This document shows positions 1-7,950 of a DNA stretch of 15,661 nt, in pieces. How positions within the stretch are numbered: position 1 is the first letter of the stretch; each line of letters begins with the position of its first letter. This DNA is from Candidatus Heimdallarchaeota archaeon (lineage in GTDB: Archaea; Asgardarchaeota; Heimdallarchaeia; Heimdallarchaeales; Kariarchaeaceae): contig WAMJ01000055.1 in NCBI GenBank assembly GCA_015522385.1, positions 1 through 15,661 of the forward strand, written 5' to 3'. Both the position numbers and the translations under genes were made by a program. The notes below the pieces were generated by a model. That model searched no databases. It saw only the letters and a list, made by a program, of their open reading frames with translations, and was not told the origin of the DNA.

Positions 1-597
1 AATCTGACCAATTGTTCTATGCACCACTCCAAGGCTAACGGAGTCATTATAACGTTCGAATGTCTCCTTGGCTGTAGTAATATATTCCTCAGCTTCGGTA
101 AGCCTACCCTGCATACGATAGATCTTGGCAAGATTGGCAAGAGCATATGCCGCCTGATCTTCAAACCGAAACTCTCTACTTATCTCCAGACTTTTCTCAA
201 GAATACCCTTGGCATCTGAGAGAAATCCCGTCTCTATCTTTACCAGACCGAGATCGTTGTAGACCACTGACACGCCGAACTGATCCCCAAGCTTAACAAA
301 AATCTTCAAAGCGGCCTCAAGGTACGACTCTGCTCTCTTCATATCCCCCTTTTTCCAATAGACTAGACCAAGGTTGTCAAGGATGAATCCCTGCGGTCGG
401 CTCACCTCATCTGTTAAGTGGAGTTTGGCAAGATCAAGAGCTTCGTTATACCTCCCCAATCTGTACAAGCAGTAGATCTCGTAGGAGATGTAAACAATAG
501 CCTGAGGACTGTCGGGATACGCGTTGACGAATTCCTCGGACAATTTCACGATTTCCTCATACCTCCCTAATCGGATCAGGTTCCTGAGGAATTCCAC
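1..597 (-). CDS. TPR-repeat protein, C-terminus cut by window edge
   Basis: Reading the minus strand from a GTG at 597 gives 199 codons without a stop to the window edge. The product is a string of about five tetratricopeptide repeats, with signatures such as LGRYEE, LGRYNEAL, LGLVYWKKGDMKRAE and MQGRLTEAEEY spaced 35-40 residues apart. TPR arrays of this type are helical scaffolds for protein binding; nothing visible names a partner. An in-frame TAA lies two codons before the GTG (TAA CTT GTG), so the gene cannot start further upstream. The start follows the stop of the Yip1 gene by 33 bases, suggesting co-transcription. The C-terminus, and any effector domain on it, lies outside the window. 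The TPR call is strong; the function is unknown. Confidence 0.85.
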   Translation of the reverse strand, partial: MEFLRNLIRLGRYEEIVKLSEEFVNAYPDSPQAIVYISYEIYCLYRLGRYNEALDLAKLHLTDEVSRPQGFILDNLGLVYWKKGDMKRAESYLEAALKIFVKLGDQFGVSVVYNDLGLVKIETGFLSDAKGILEKSLEISREFRFEDQAAYALANLAKIYRMQGRLTEAEEYITTAKETFERYNDSVSLGVVHRTIGQI

Positions 598-630
598 AAG
601 TTACATACTCAACAACTTTGATATACCTTT

Positions 631-1920
631 CTATGTGGCGGGTAGCACCGCGAAAACTGCACTTATCAGTCCATATGCCATGGTCAGGACTGCCAATACC
701 ATCGGACGAATTCCCCTTACTTCAAAAACCCTCTTGAGGGCTATGTAGAGGTAGAAAGATGATATAATATAACAGACTATAAGGACTATTCCGACAACGA
801 AGAAGTACTGATTTGAGAAGTTGGAGACGATCTCAATAGTTTCTGTTGAAGAGAATAACTCCGCTGGATCAACCGTGAGGTACCGGATTGTTCTCGACTC
901 CCCGAGCAAGTACATCACTGTCTTGGCAATAGCCACTGGGATGAAGATCAGTGACCTGATAGCATTGAGCTTGATGGTCATCGCCCTCACTCTCAGTCTC
1001 ATAGGAGAATTAATCGGCATATGGTTGCGTATCAGGGCAGCGAGGAAGAACGAACCGATGTACACCGAGAGCGTAACTGACAAAGCGGTGAAAATCCCAT
1101 CGACAACCGGGGAGGGAGAGATATTGTCAGGTGTAATGTACGTCGTACTCTGGTTCATGAAGTAAGCCTCGATGAATGCAAAAAGAGCAGAGATGTAGAT
1201 GAGAAGCTTAGCACTAGGTGCAGTGGGATCCTCAAAATCACCCTTCGATTCTGAAGGTGAGATGAAGAAGTTCTTCACCATAGTGAACACATTCGAGGAT
1301 CTCCTAGGGACAGGTGCTCTGATTGCAATGGGGGCGATCCCTTGGGGATGATACATCATCCCAGTTCTAGGATCTATGTATCCCCGATGTGGATAGTTGG
1401 GATCAACATAACCTTGTTGTGCGTATCTTGGATCTACATATCCCTGCTGGTTCGGTTGGTACTGCTGATTAGGAGATATCTGCTGATTTGGTTGGTACTG
1501 CTGATTAGGAGGTATCTGCTGATTTGGTTGGTACTGCTGATTAGGAGGTATCTGCTGACTTGGAGGCATCCATGGTTGATGGGCAGCCTCACCCGATTGC
1601 CTTTTCAGTGGTTTCTGATTAAGCTTCCTTCTCATCATGTCACGGAAATCCGGTGGAAGGTAGTCAGGGTTCTGGTCATCTTTTGGGGGTGTATCACCAA
1701 TCTGACCCTCTTGGGCTAAGGTGTGCTTCTCCCCTAGGGGTACTCTATTGTACTGTGACTGGGGAATGCTACCCTGAGTTCCTTGTGCAACTCCTTGACT
1801 AGCAGGAGTCTGGTTGCCGACTCTCTCGCCCTGTGTGAGATCCGCATCGCAGATCCTGCACTTCAACGCGTTCGAGCTATTGGTATTTCCACAGATCGGG
1901 CAGTACTTAAGATTGGCCAC
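631..1920 (-). CDS. Zinc-ribbon, Pro/Gln-rich linker, Yip1-family membrane protein
   Basis: A 429-residue protein in three parts. Residues 1-30 form a zinc ribbon with CPIC (C7, C10) and CRIC (C21, C24). A long Pro/Gln/Asn/Tyr-rich linker follows, containing tandem copies of the 12-mer QYQPNQQIPPNQ, then GYVDP-type repeats. The last roughly 190 residues hold about five hydrophobic segments and resemble the Yip1 domain, a polytopic membrane family. Zinc-ribbon plus Yip1 fusions are familiar in archaea, but their role is not established. The GTG at 1920 was chosen because GAGGT lies 4 bases upstream and it places the zinc ribbon at the N-terminus. An ATG at 1989 would add 23 residues and overlap the upstream gene. 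This is the middle gene of a three-gene minus-strand cluster. Confidence 0.75.
   Translation of the reverse strand: MANLKYCPICGNTNSSNALKCRICDADLTQGERVGNQTPASQGVAQGTQGSIPQSQYNRVPLGEKHTLAQEGQIGDTPPKDDQNPDYLPPDFRDMMRRKLNQKPLKRQSGEAAHQPWMPPSQQIPPNQQYQPNQQIPPNQQYQPNQQISPNQQYQPNQQGYVDPRYAQQGYVDPNYPHRGYIDPRTGMMYHPQGIAPIAIRAPVPRRSSNVFTMVKNFFISPSESKGDFEDPTAPSAKLLIYISALFAFIEAYFMNQSTTYITPDNISPSPVVDGIFTALSVTLSVYIGSFFLAALIRNHMPINSPMRLRVRAMTIKLNAIRSLIFIPVAIAKTVMYLLGESRTIRYLTVDPAELFSSTETIEIVSNFSNQYFFVVGIVLIVCYIISSFYLYIALKRVFEVRGIRPMVLAVLTMAYGLISAVFAVLPAT
1445..1552 (-). repeat. Three tandem 36-bp repeats inside the Yip1 gene
   Basis: Three near-identical 36-bp units (1445-1480, 1481-1516, 1517-1552) are followed by a partial fourth. 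They differ by only a few substitutions. The unit is a multiple of three, so copy-number change keeps the reading frame. On the coding strand they specify the Pro/Gln/Asn/Tyr-rich linker. The near identity suggests recent expansion. Confidence 0.9.
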
Positions 1921-1978
1921 AATTACCTCTGCACACACGTGTTTAAGGACATATTCATTCTTCCCTGATGACTCCGAT

Positions 1979-2647
1979 TCAAGAAACAATTAGCCTGCCC
2001 CAGACATACTTCTCCCCATTTTCAACCTCGACAAACCTTGTGTTCCGTGGTACGGCCTTGGTCGTGATACCATTCGGGAACTCCAGTTTACCACTCTCGT
2101 AGAGCTTCTTCAGGTATTCCTGAATCTCATCACTGCCCATGCCAATACTCTCTAGCACCTTGAAGTACATCTCGATCGCTGTATACGGTCCGTCTCTCAT
2201 ATCCGCAGAGGCGACGAGTTCTGCGGTGCCCAATAGGAGGATGATCTGGTTATCCTCCAGACCACTCAGTGGCTCCTCTCTCATCTCTGTGATCATCTGC
2301 AAGAGGTTCTCAATCCCGTCGAGTGACTGACCAATACCCTGTAGCATACTGATAATCTCCTGAAATTTGCTGGTGGTCTCTTCCAGTGTTCTCCCGACCT
2401 TCTTCACGACCTGCTTGGTGGATATACTGTTGTTCTCGACTAGATCAACAAACCGCTTACCTAACAGGGTCAGCACAAGGCAGTTAGGGTGAGCTGGGGT
2501 CTTCCTTGTCTTGGTCCGGTGTTTGTGCAGTTCGATGAGTTCAAGCTGTCGGAGAATGTTTATCTCTCTCTGCGATAGACCCGAGGTAGATTTCAAAACG
2601 TGTGGCTCCACGGAGAATACATCCACGAGCTTATTGACAAGACTCAT
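1979..2647 (-). CDS. Hypothetical protein, winged-helix-like N-terminus plus coiled coil
   Basis: A 222-residue soluble protein with no membrane segment. Residues about 1-70 look like a winged helix: SQREINILRQLELIELHKH would be the recognition-helix region, and LTLLGKRFVDLVE is typical of the end of such domains. Residues about 78-125 (VVKKVGRTLEETTSKFQEII onward) look like a coiled coil. The C-terminal part is unrecognised. A transcriptional or adaptor role is possible but not shown. The ATG at 2647 is preceded on the minus strand by the TATA-like AAATATAAC about 25 bases upstream, so the mRNA is probably leaderless. It is the first gene of the minus-strand cluster; the zinc-ribbon Yip1 gene follows after about 58 bases. 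Confidence 0.7.
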   Translation of the reverse strand: MSLVNKLVDVFSVEPHVLKSTSGLSQREINILRQLELIELHKHRTKTRKTPAHPNCLVLTLLGKRFVDLVENNSISTKQVVKKVGRTLEETTSKFQEIISMLQGIGQSLDGIENLLQMITEMREEPLSGLEDNQIILLLGTAELVASADMRDGPYTAIEMYFKVLESIGMGSDEIQEYLKKLYESGKLEFPNGITTKAVPRNTRFVEVENGEKYVWGRLIVS

Positions 2648-2668
2648 CTTTTCTTATTTCAATAGGGG

Positions 2669-2677
2669 GTTATATTT
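2669..2677 (-). promoter_or_regulatory. TATA box of the minus-strand cluster
   Basis: The minus strand reads AAATATAAC, centred about 26 bases before the ATG at 2647. This fits an archaeal TATA box for a leaderless transcript. Confidence 0.6.
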
Positions 2678-2843
2678 GGTTTTCTAGTAACTAAATGAAC
2701 AATGTCTTCAATTTTCAGAATCTCACAATAGTTACCTAAAACGTTGAACCCCGCTAATACGAAGCCGGGAATAATTGCATGTCACCCTGCACGATATTCC
2801 ACAATTTACTCGGTAAATATCCAAAATTACCGTATGTCTTGCG

Positions 2844-2855
2844 AATATTTGTATA
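2844..2855 (+). promoter_or_regulatory. TATA box of the fumarase operon
   Basis: AATATTTGTATA is centred about 28 bases before the ATG at 2878. The 2648-2843 region is the AT-rich divergent intergenic space shared with the minus-strand cluster. Confidence 0.5.
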
Positions 2856-2877
2856 GTAAAGATAGTACATGCTCTCG

Positions 2878-3492
2878 ATGGCAATATACAAACTTACACT
2901 CCCTCTTTCCGAAGAGGACGTACGTAAACTCAAGGTTGGTGACAACATCTACGTCACTGGCAGGATTGTCACGGCTCGCGACGATGCGCACAAGCACGCC
3001 CTCGAGCTCAAGGAGAAAGGAGAACCACTACCTGTGGACTTCTCCAAACTCGGCATCTACCACTGCGGTCCCATCATGCAGAAGGACGAGAACGGTAAGT
3101 GGAGAATGGTCGCGGGGGGACCAACGACCTCTGCCAGGATGGAGATCTTCCAAGACAAGTTCATCGAGGAATTCGGCTCAAGGTTGATCATAGGTAAGGG
3201 CGGAATGGGACCGAGGACGACCGCGGCCTGCGAGAAGTTCGGTGCCGTCTACGGGATGTTCACAGGAGGTGCTGCCCTTCTTGCCGCAGACCGTGTCAAG
3301 GAGGTCGTTGAGGTCCACTGGCTGGAGCTCCTCGGGATGCCCGAGTGCCTGTGGGTGTTGGAAGTCGAGGAGTTCGGCCCCCTGATGATCGGAATTGATG
3401 CCCACGGCAACAACTTCTTCACTGAAAACCAGAAGAAAGCAGAGGCCACTCGCGATAAGGCCTACTCGATTATCGCAGGAGCAATGGAGTGA
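2878..3492 (+). CDS. fumB: Class I fumarate hydratase, beta subunit
   Basis: This 204-residue protein corresponds to the C-terminal domain of class I (iron-sulfur) fumarases, which in archaea is a separate beta subunit. With the alpha subunit it interconverts fumarate and L-malate in the cytoplasm. Family signatures are HCGP (residues 62-65), GGPTTSARM (around 80-88, the region carrying the substrate-contacting Thr and Arg) and GKGGMG (106-111). The length is normal. The ATG at 2878 (MAIYKL) is preferred over the in-frame ATG at 2869 because it sits at the expected distance from the TATA box. L-tartrate dehydratase has the same architecture and cannot be excluded from sequence alone. The beta gene precedes alpha and they nearly touch, so they form an operon. 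Confidence 0.93.
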   Translation: MAIYKLTLPLSEEDVRKLKVGDNIYVTGRIVTARDDAHKHALELKEKGEPLPVDFSKLGIYHCGPIMQKDENGKWRMVAGGPTTSARMEIFQDKFIEEFGSRLIIGKGGMGPRTTAACEKFGAVYGMFTGGAALLAADRVKEVVEVHWLELLGMPECLWVLEVEEFGPLMIGIDAHGNNFFTENQKKAEATRDKAYSIIAGAME

Positions 3493-3497
3493 TAGCA

Positions 3498-4373
3498 ATG
3501 ACACTAGAACAGACTATTGAGGACACCGCAGTAGAACTGCTGAGAATATCTGCGACACGGCTTCCCACAAATGTCGTGAACTCCCTGCAGCAGATCAGGG
3601 AGACCGCGACAGGAGAGAGTGCCATGCTGCAGCTGGGGAACATCATCACCGATATTGGAATCGCCAAGGAGCAGAGCAAGCCTATGTGTCAAGACACGGG
3701 TATCATATCCTTCAAGCTGGAGATAGGTGACGACTTCCCGATCAAGTCCAAGCTCAAGGACATCCTCGTCGCAGCCACACGGAGGGCGACCAAGGAGATA
3801 CCGCTACGGCCCAACACCGTAGACTTCTTCGAGGGCAATCCCAAGGACAATGTCGATGTCAGGGGTCACATCCCGTACTTCTACATCGACATGGTACCCG
3901 GTGACAAGCTCAAGATCCTCGCCACCACGAAGGGTGGTGGTAGCTCCAACGTGGCTGCACTCGGGATGCTCAAACCCGGTGTGGGTCTGGAGGGTGCGCT
4001 CCAGTTCGTCATCGACACGATCATCAAAGCAGGTCCCCAAGGATGTCCCCCTTACAGGGTCGGAATCGGAATCGGTGGAGGCGAGGACATCTGCATGACA
4101 CTGGCCAAGAAGGCGATATTCAAACCCATCGGCGAGAGACACCCCGATCCCAGGGTTGCCAAGCTGGAGCTGGCGGTAATGGACGCTGCCAATGAACTCC
4201 CGATCGGTGCGATGGGAGTCACCGGGTCCAAAACCGTCATGGACGTCAACATCGAGCTGGCGAGCAGGCACCCCGCATCGCTCCCCGTCGGCGTAGTCAT
4301 GTCCTGCTGGGCCCTGAGGTACGGTGCCGCAGAGATCGACAAGGACGGGAATGTAAAAATCATCGAGGGCTAA
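3498..4373 (+). CDS. fumA: Class I fumarate hydratase, alpha subunit ([4Fe-4S])
   Basis: This 291-residue protein is the N-terminal, cluster-binding half of class I fumarase. Three cysteines match the known cluster ligands: C64 in CQDTG, C183 in GCPP and C270 in SCW. The spacing of 119 residues between the first two equals that in bacterial and Leishmania enzymes as I recall them. Other family blocks are GGGSSN and GIGIGGGED. The ATG at 3498 follows GGAGTGA, which overlaps the beta stop and looks like a Shine-Dalgarno site. A GTG at 3489 overlapping the beta stop is an alternative start. Translation is probably coupled to beta. Tartrate dehydratase is the alternative substrate family. Confidence 0.94.
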   Translation: MTLEQTIEDTAVELLRISATRLPTNVVNSLQQIRETATGESAMLQLGNIITDIGIAKEQSKPMCQDTGIISFKLEIGDDFPIKSKLKDILVAATRRATKEIPLRPNTVDFFEGNPKDNVDVRGHIPYFYIDMVPGDKLKILATTKGGGSSNVAALGMLKPGVGLEGALQFVIDTIIKAGPQGCPPYRVGIGIGGGEDICMTLAKKAIFKPIGERHPDPRVAKLELAVMDAANELPIGAMGVTGSKTVMDVNIELASRHPASLPVGVVMSCWALRYGAAEIDKDGNVKIIEG

Positions 4374-4390
4374 TCTCACCTCTATTAATC

Positions 4391-4398
4391 TTTAAATA
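4391..4398 (+). promoter_or_regulatory. TATA box before the 7-TM gene
   Basis: TTTAAATA is centred 25 bases before the ATG at 4420. The transcript is probably leaderless and independent of the fumarase genes. Confidence 0.65.
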
Positions 4399-4419
4399 AT
4401 CGTAAAAACGCTTACCCAC

Positions 4420-5550
4420 ATGGGCCTACTCAGTCTGGCTTTCCAGTTCTCTCACGTCATGAACGTGATCATGAGCCTCCTCGTGATCATCGCTACTCTC
4501 GCAGTCTACCAGAGGTCAAGGGTGAGACTCGTCCTCATCGTCACCCTGCTCTTCCTCTTCTGGGGGCTGACAAATGTCACCCTCATTCTCCCCATCTACA
4601 CCGATGTGCCTATAGATCCTCTGTCGACTCTCAACGCTTTCGCATCCTCGTTCGCCCCTGCTCTCTTCCTGATCTTCGTCGATAACTTCGAGGGAGAAAC
4701 CTCCCCCACCAAGACTGCCGTGGCCGTCAGCACCGTCGCCGTCTCGGGATTCCTCGCAATCGCTGCCAATGTCACAGGGGTGTACTCCATCACCTCGACC
4801 ATTATCTACCTCGAATCGGAGGATCTGTACACCATGAGGTGGTCGCCTATCGCATCCCTCGCCCTCTTCCCCCCAGTGCTCATGACCGCATACTGGCTGA
4901 ACCAAGAACTGAGCACCGCCCGAATCTACTCCACCTCTGATCAACAGGCCACCCAGATCTCGCGCATGAGGGTCGGAGGTCTACTCATGTTCCTCGTAGG
5001 ACCAATATTCGGGATACTCGGCGTCGTCCTTGTGGAGCTCGGCTACCCGGTACTCGGAAGCTGGGCATCAGAGATCGTCGGCTACCTATTCGTCTCACTC
5101 GGGATCCTCGTCTTCGCAGTCACATACCTGTCAGGAAAGGAGATCGCACTGCTCCTTCCGCAGAGGATCGAGTCCGTGCTTATCATCCACCAGACAGGTC
5201 TCCCTGTCTTTACACACAGCTTCGTCTCCGACGTGGACAAGAACGATCTGAACCTCGCCTCAGGTGCTATCACCGCCATAAAGGCAATTTTCGAGGAAGC
5301 ATTCGCCGTCCGATCCGACATCGAGAGCATCCGCTTCCACGAGAAGGATCTGATCCTCACCTTCAGGGACGACCTCGCATTCCTCGTCGTCGCTGGAAGA
5401 AGATCCAATTACCTCAGATTCGCCCTCGACAGATTCGCAGACACCTTCCTCGACGAGCTCGGGGACACCTTCGACGCTGACCACGGAACGATGGTGGACG
5501 AGAAGGACACCCAGAGTATCATGCTGAGGTCATTCGGGTTCTCGGCATAA
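4420..5550 (+). CDS. 7-TM protein with longin/roadblock-like C-terminal domain
   Basis: A 376-residue protein with two halves. Seven hydrophobic segments are visible at about residues 10-30, 36-58, 68-87, 99-122, 143-160, 184-207 and 217-237. A soluble domain of about 130 residues follows (about 248-376), beginning ESVLIIHQTGLPVFTHSF and continuing with SGAITAIKAIFEEAF and LILTFRDDLAFLVVAGRR. This alternation of two strands, a long helix and further strands resembles longin or roadblock/LC7-like folds, which in eukaryotes and Asgard archaea work with small GTPases. The fold is inferred from pattern only. The layout suggests a membrane receptor or anchor presenting a cytoplasmic interaction domain. 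It has its own promoter. Confidence 0.65.
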   Translation: MGLLSLAFQFSHVMNVIMSLLVIIATLAVYQRSRVRLVLIVTLLFLFWGLTNVTLILPIYTDVPIDPLSTLNAFASSFAPALFLIFVDNFEGETSPTKTAVAVSTVAVSGFLAIAANVTGVYSITSTIIYLESEDLYTMRWSPIASLALFPPVLMTAYWLNQELSTARIYSTSDQQATQISRMRVGGLLMFLVGPIFGILGVVLVELGYPVLGSWASEIVGYLFVSLGILVFAVTYLSGKEIALLLPQRIESVLIIHQTGLPVFTHSFVSDVDKNDLNLASGAITAIKAIFEEAFAVRSDIESIRFHEKDLILTFRDDLAFLVVAGRRSNYLRFALDRFADTFLDELGDTFDADHGTMVDEKDTQSIMLRSFGFSA

Positions 5551-5590
5551 GTGTGTTCCAAGGACATCAAGTTCTAGGAACAGAATAACT

Positions 5591-5598
5591 GTTATATC
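5591..5598 (+). promoter_or_regulatory. TATA box before the dehydrogenase gene
   Basis: GTTATATC is centred 25 bases before the GTG at 5619, supporting GTG as the start of a leaderless mRNA. Confidence 0.6.
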
Positions 5599-5618
5599 CC
5601 TCCGATCCAACCAACACT

Positions 5619-6602
5619 GTGAAAGCGGTATTCCAGTACCAGAGACTGATCTCAGAGAACTACAAGAGGACACTCAGGGAGGCACTCCCCGACATGGAGC
5701 TCGTCTTCATCGAGGAGATCGGCAAAGAACCACTCCTGAGAGAGATTGAGGACGCAGACATCCTCGTGGGGTACTCCCTCTTCGAGGAACTGATCGAGCG
5801 AGCCAAAAAGCTCAGGCACATCCAGATCCCGTGGACGGGATTCAACAACCTCGGAAAGGAACATCTCGCAGGAAGGGACATCACCGTCTCAAACTCACAC
5901 GCAAACTCCTTGGCCATCGCAGAGCACGCAATGGCACTACTCCTGTCCGCGAGCAAGCTGCTGTCTCGGAGGGACGGTGACATGAGAAGGGACGACTGGT
6001 CATCGAGGTACGAGGACATCGACTCCGTCTGGGTCACCGGGAGGACCACCGCCATCGTTGGATATGGAGCCATCGGAAAGAAGGTCGCAGCGATGATGAA
6101 ACACGGGTTCTCAAACCGCATAGTGGCAGTCAAACGCACCCCCGCAGAACCCGACGGCACGGCAGAGTTCATAGGTGGTATGCAGGACCTCAACACAGTG
6201 CTCCCCGACGCAGACTTCGTGGTAGTCGCAGCACCGCTCACAGAGGAAACAAGGGATCTCATGTCCCACGAGCAGTTCGCCCTGATGAGGAGGAATGCAG
6301 TCCTCGTGAATATCGCACGGGGTGAGGTCGTCAATGAGGAGGCACTGTTCAACGCCCTGAAAGAGCACAGGATACACTCCGCTGGTGTCGACGTCTGGTA
6401 CAATTACCCCAGAGGAGAGCAGAGAAACGTGGAGCAGAATTTCCCGTTCAAGGAGCTGGATAACATTGTCATGAGCCCCCACTCAGCTTTCAAAATCGTC
6501 GATAGGGAGACCGTGTTCCTCGAAGACATCATCACCAACCTCCGGAGAATACAGCAGGGCAAGGAACCGATCAACCAAGTCAACCTCGATCTGGGGTACT
6601 GA
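5619..6602 (+). CDS. D-2-hydroxyacid dehydrogenase family protein
   Basis: A 327-residue cytosolic NAD(P)-dependent oxidoreductase of the D-isomer-specific 2-hydroxyacid dehydrogenase family (phosphoglycerate dehydrogenase-like). The Rossmann glycine motif is GYGAIG (148-153). The catalytic Arg is R234 in NIARG and the catalytic His is H288 in SPHSA. The position usually held by the catalytic Glu in DVFxxEP reads DVWYNYP (258-264), with Y263 replacing Glu, so either the activity is altered or another acid serves. The substrate cannot be named. The start is a GTG with a TATA box 25 bases upstream. The gene stands alone between a 7-TM gene and a VOC gene, and neither indicates a pathway. Confidence 0.85.
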   Translation: MKAVFQYQRLISENYKRTLREALPDMELVFIEEIGKEPLLREIEDADILVGYSLFEELIERAKKLRHIQIPWTGFNNLGKEHLAGRDITVSNSHANSLAIAEHAMALLLSASKLLSRRDGDMRRDDWSSRYEDIDSVWVTGRTTAIVGYGAIGKKVAAMMKHGFSNRIVAVKRTPAEPDGTAEFIGGMQDLNTVLPDADFVVVAAPLTEETRDLMSHEQFALMRRNAVLVNIARGEVVNEEALFNALKEHRIHSAGVDVWYNYPRGEQRNVEQNFPFKELDNIVMSPHSAFKIVDRETVFLEDIITNLRRIQQGKEPINQVNLDLGY

Positions 6603-6680
6603 GCCCTACCCGTACCGATTGTACCCCTCCCGAGAACCCATGTAAGCACCCCTCTTCCAAACATGTGGGCGAGTACCAAG

Positions 6681-6689
6681 CATTTAATA
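6681..6689 (+). promoter_or_regulatory. TATA box before the VOC gene
   Basis: CATTTAATA is centred about 25 bases before the ATG at 6711. This decides that start over an in-frame ATG at 6663 that would add 16 residues. Confidence 0.6.
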
Positions 6690-6710
6690 CCCCCTGCTCG
6701 ATGCACGTCC

Positions 6711-7178
6711 ATGGAAATTCGGATTATCGAGATGACACCCGTTCTCCAAGTCAACAACATGAAGAAGAGCCTCGACTACTACCAGAAGATCGGATTCACC
6801 ATCGACTGGCTCTGGCCCGAGGACGCCACCCCAGAGAACGCTGATCACGCATCGGTGTCATTGGGAACGGGGCACACCCACTCCGACCACACCGAGAGTG
6901 GAAATTCGGACAGCGAGCACTCCGACAACGAGCACTCGGATTTCCATGTCCACATCCAGCTCTCTCTCGCCGACAACACTCCCATCCATAACTCAGGTTG
7001 GCTTTACCTCTCCATCGAGGAGGAGCCAGACAGGTTGTTCGAGTTCTTCGAAAAGCGGGGAGCACTCATTGTCTCGGAGCCTGAAGACTACCCCTGGGGG
7101 ATGAGGGAGTTCAACATCAAGGACGTGAACGGCCACCTCTTCAGATTCGGTAGACCCACAGCTGAGTTCCTTAACTGA
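6711..7178 (+). CDS. VOC/glyoxalase-bleomycin resistance fold protein with His-rich insert
   Basis: A 155-residue protein. The N-terminal TPVLQVNNMKKSLDYYQKIGF and C-terminal REFNIKDVNGHLFRFGRP are the typical first and last elements of a vicinal-oxygen-chelate domain, which often binds a divalent metal. Known members include glyoxalase I, ring-cleaving dioxygenases and antibiotic-binding proteins; this one cannot be assigned among them. Residues 55-81 hold seven His (55, 57, 60, 70, 75, 79, 81) amid Asp, Glu and Ser, with SDSEH and SDNEH repeats. This is an acidic, His-rich loop that could bind zinc, nickel or copper. It is a single-gene transcription unit. Confidence 0.8.
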   Translation: MEIRIIEMTPVLQVNNMKKSLDYYQKIGFTIDWLWPEDATPENADHASVSLGTGHTHSDHTESGNSDSEHSDNEHSDFHVHIQLSLADNTPIHNSGWLYLSIEEEPDRLFEFFEKRGALIVSEPEDYPWGMREFNIKDVNGHLFRFGRPTAEFLN

Positions 7179-7608
7179 GTATCTCCAGTTCCATGACCCA
7201 AGAATGACTTTACCCTCAACCAGCTCTACCCTGACCTCACATCATCGATATGGACGACTCTCTCTAGCGTTCAGCGTCAACTTGAAATATGATACATTTA
7301 ATTTACAGGATCTGAATTCCCCTCACATTTCTACTTGTTCTCGACCACCCAAGACGCCCAGTTGGAGGGAAAACAATGCTGAATCTTGACCACGACTGAC
7401 AATTCCAATCCCATGAAATAAGGAAACGTGTAGACATTCCACAAATACCTTTAAAGAATTCGAATAGATTGGCCGGGTTTCAATCAAAACCGTCGCACAG
7501 ATTGACAAATGATGAGTATGGGCTAAGAGGAAATAAATTTCCTACGGCCGGGATTGGATCCACCTCTCCAAGATCACCTAAAACGGTTATGCATTCGTGT
7601 GCGTATGG

Positions 7609-7719
7609 TGAAGATATACACTCGACATAGATCATAAAGTGAGTCCTTGGGAACTTCGATTGAGTATGTACGAGAATATAATGAAGATATACACTCGACA
7701 TAGATCATAAAGTGAGTCC
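7609..7719. repeat. Perfect 38-bp direct repeat, two copies
   Basis: The copies at 7609-7646 and 7682-7719 are identical over 38 bases, with starts 73 bases apart. Each begins TGAAGATATACACTCGACAT and ends AAGTGAGTCC. The intervening 35 bases are unrelated. They do not match the CRISPR repeat at the right end of the window. Confidence 0.95.
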
Positions 7720-7722
7720 CCA

Positions 7723-7811
7723 CATCTCGTGGTTACAAATCTCAATCATGTATCCCATCCAATAAATTGAATAAGCAACTCCTTCATCTCGTGGTTACAA
7801 GTCCCGATCAT
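7723..7811. repeat. Imperfect direct repeat with 16-bp identical core
   Basis: CATCTCGTGGTTACAA occurs at 7723-7738 and 7785-7800, 62 bases apart. The following 11 bases are similar (ATCTCAATCAT against GTCCCGATCAT). It directly follows the second 38-bp repeat, so the two repeats may be parts of one decayed array. Confidence 0.85.
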
Positions 7812-7950
7812 TTCTCTCATATCACATCGAGGGTTTAATACAAACGATGTCTCCAACTATGATCCTCTCAACCCACATAGAGCAGTCACATACAATAAAC
7901 AATCCAATTCCACCCAATGATCCAATACCTCTCTGCCCCCACAACACAGA

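Larger units (their letters stand above)
7179..7950. other. Noncoding AT-rich region between convergent genes
   Basis: No convincing gene is seen in these 772 bases; open frames here are short and lack family features. The region lies between the 3' ends of two convergent genes. It contains TATA-like stretches (for example CTTTAAAG near 7449-7456) and the direct repeats listed separately. A small RNA cannot be excluded. Confidence 0.6.

Noticed and set aside
3178..3504. Minus-strand open frames opposite the fumarase genes
   Set aside because: They are shadows of strongly conserved coding sequence on the plus strand and show no family features.
7609..7811. A second, decayed CRISPR array
   Set aside because: There are only two copies of each repeat, the spacing is uneven, and the sequence is unrelated to the real CRISPR repeat.
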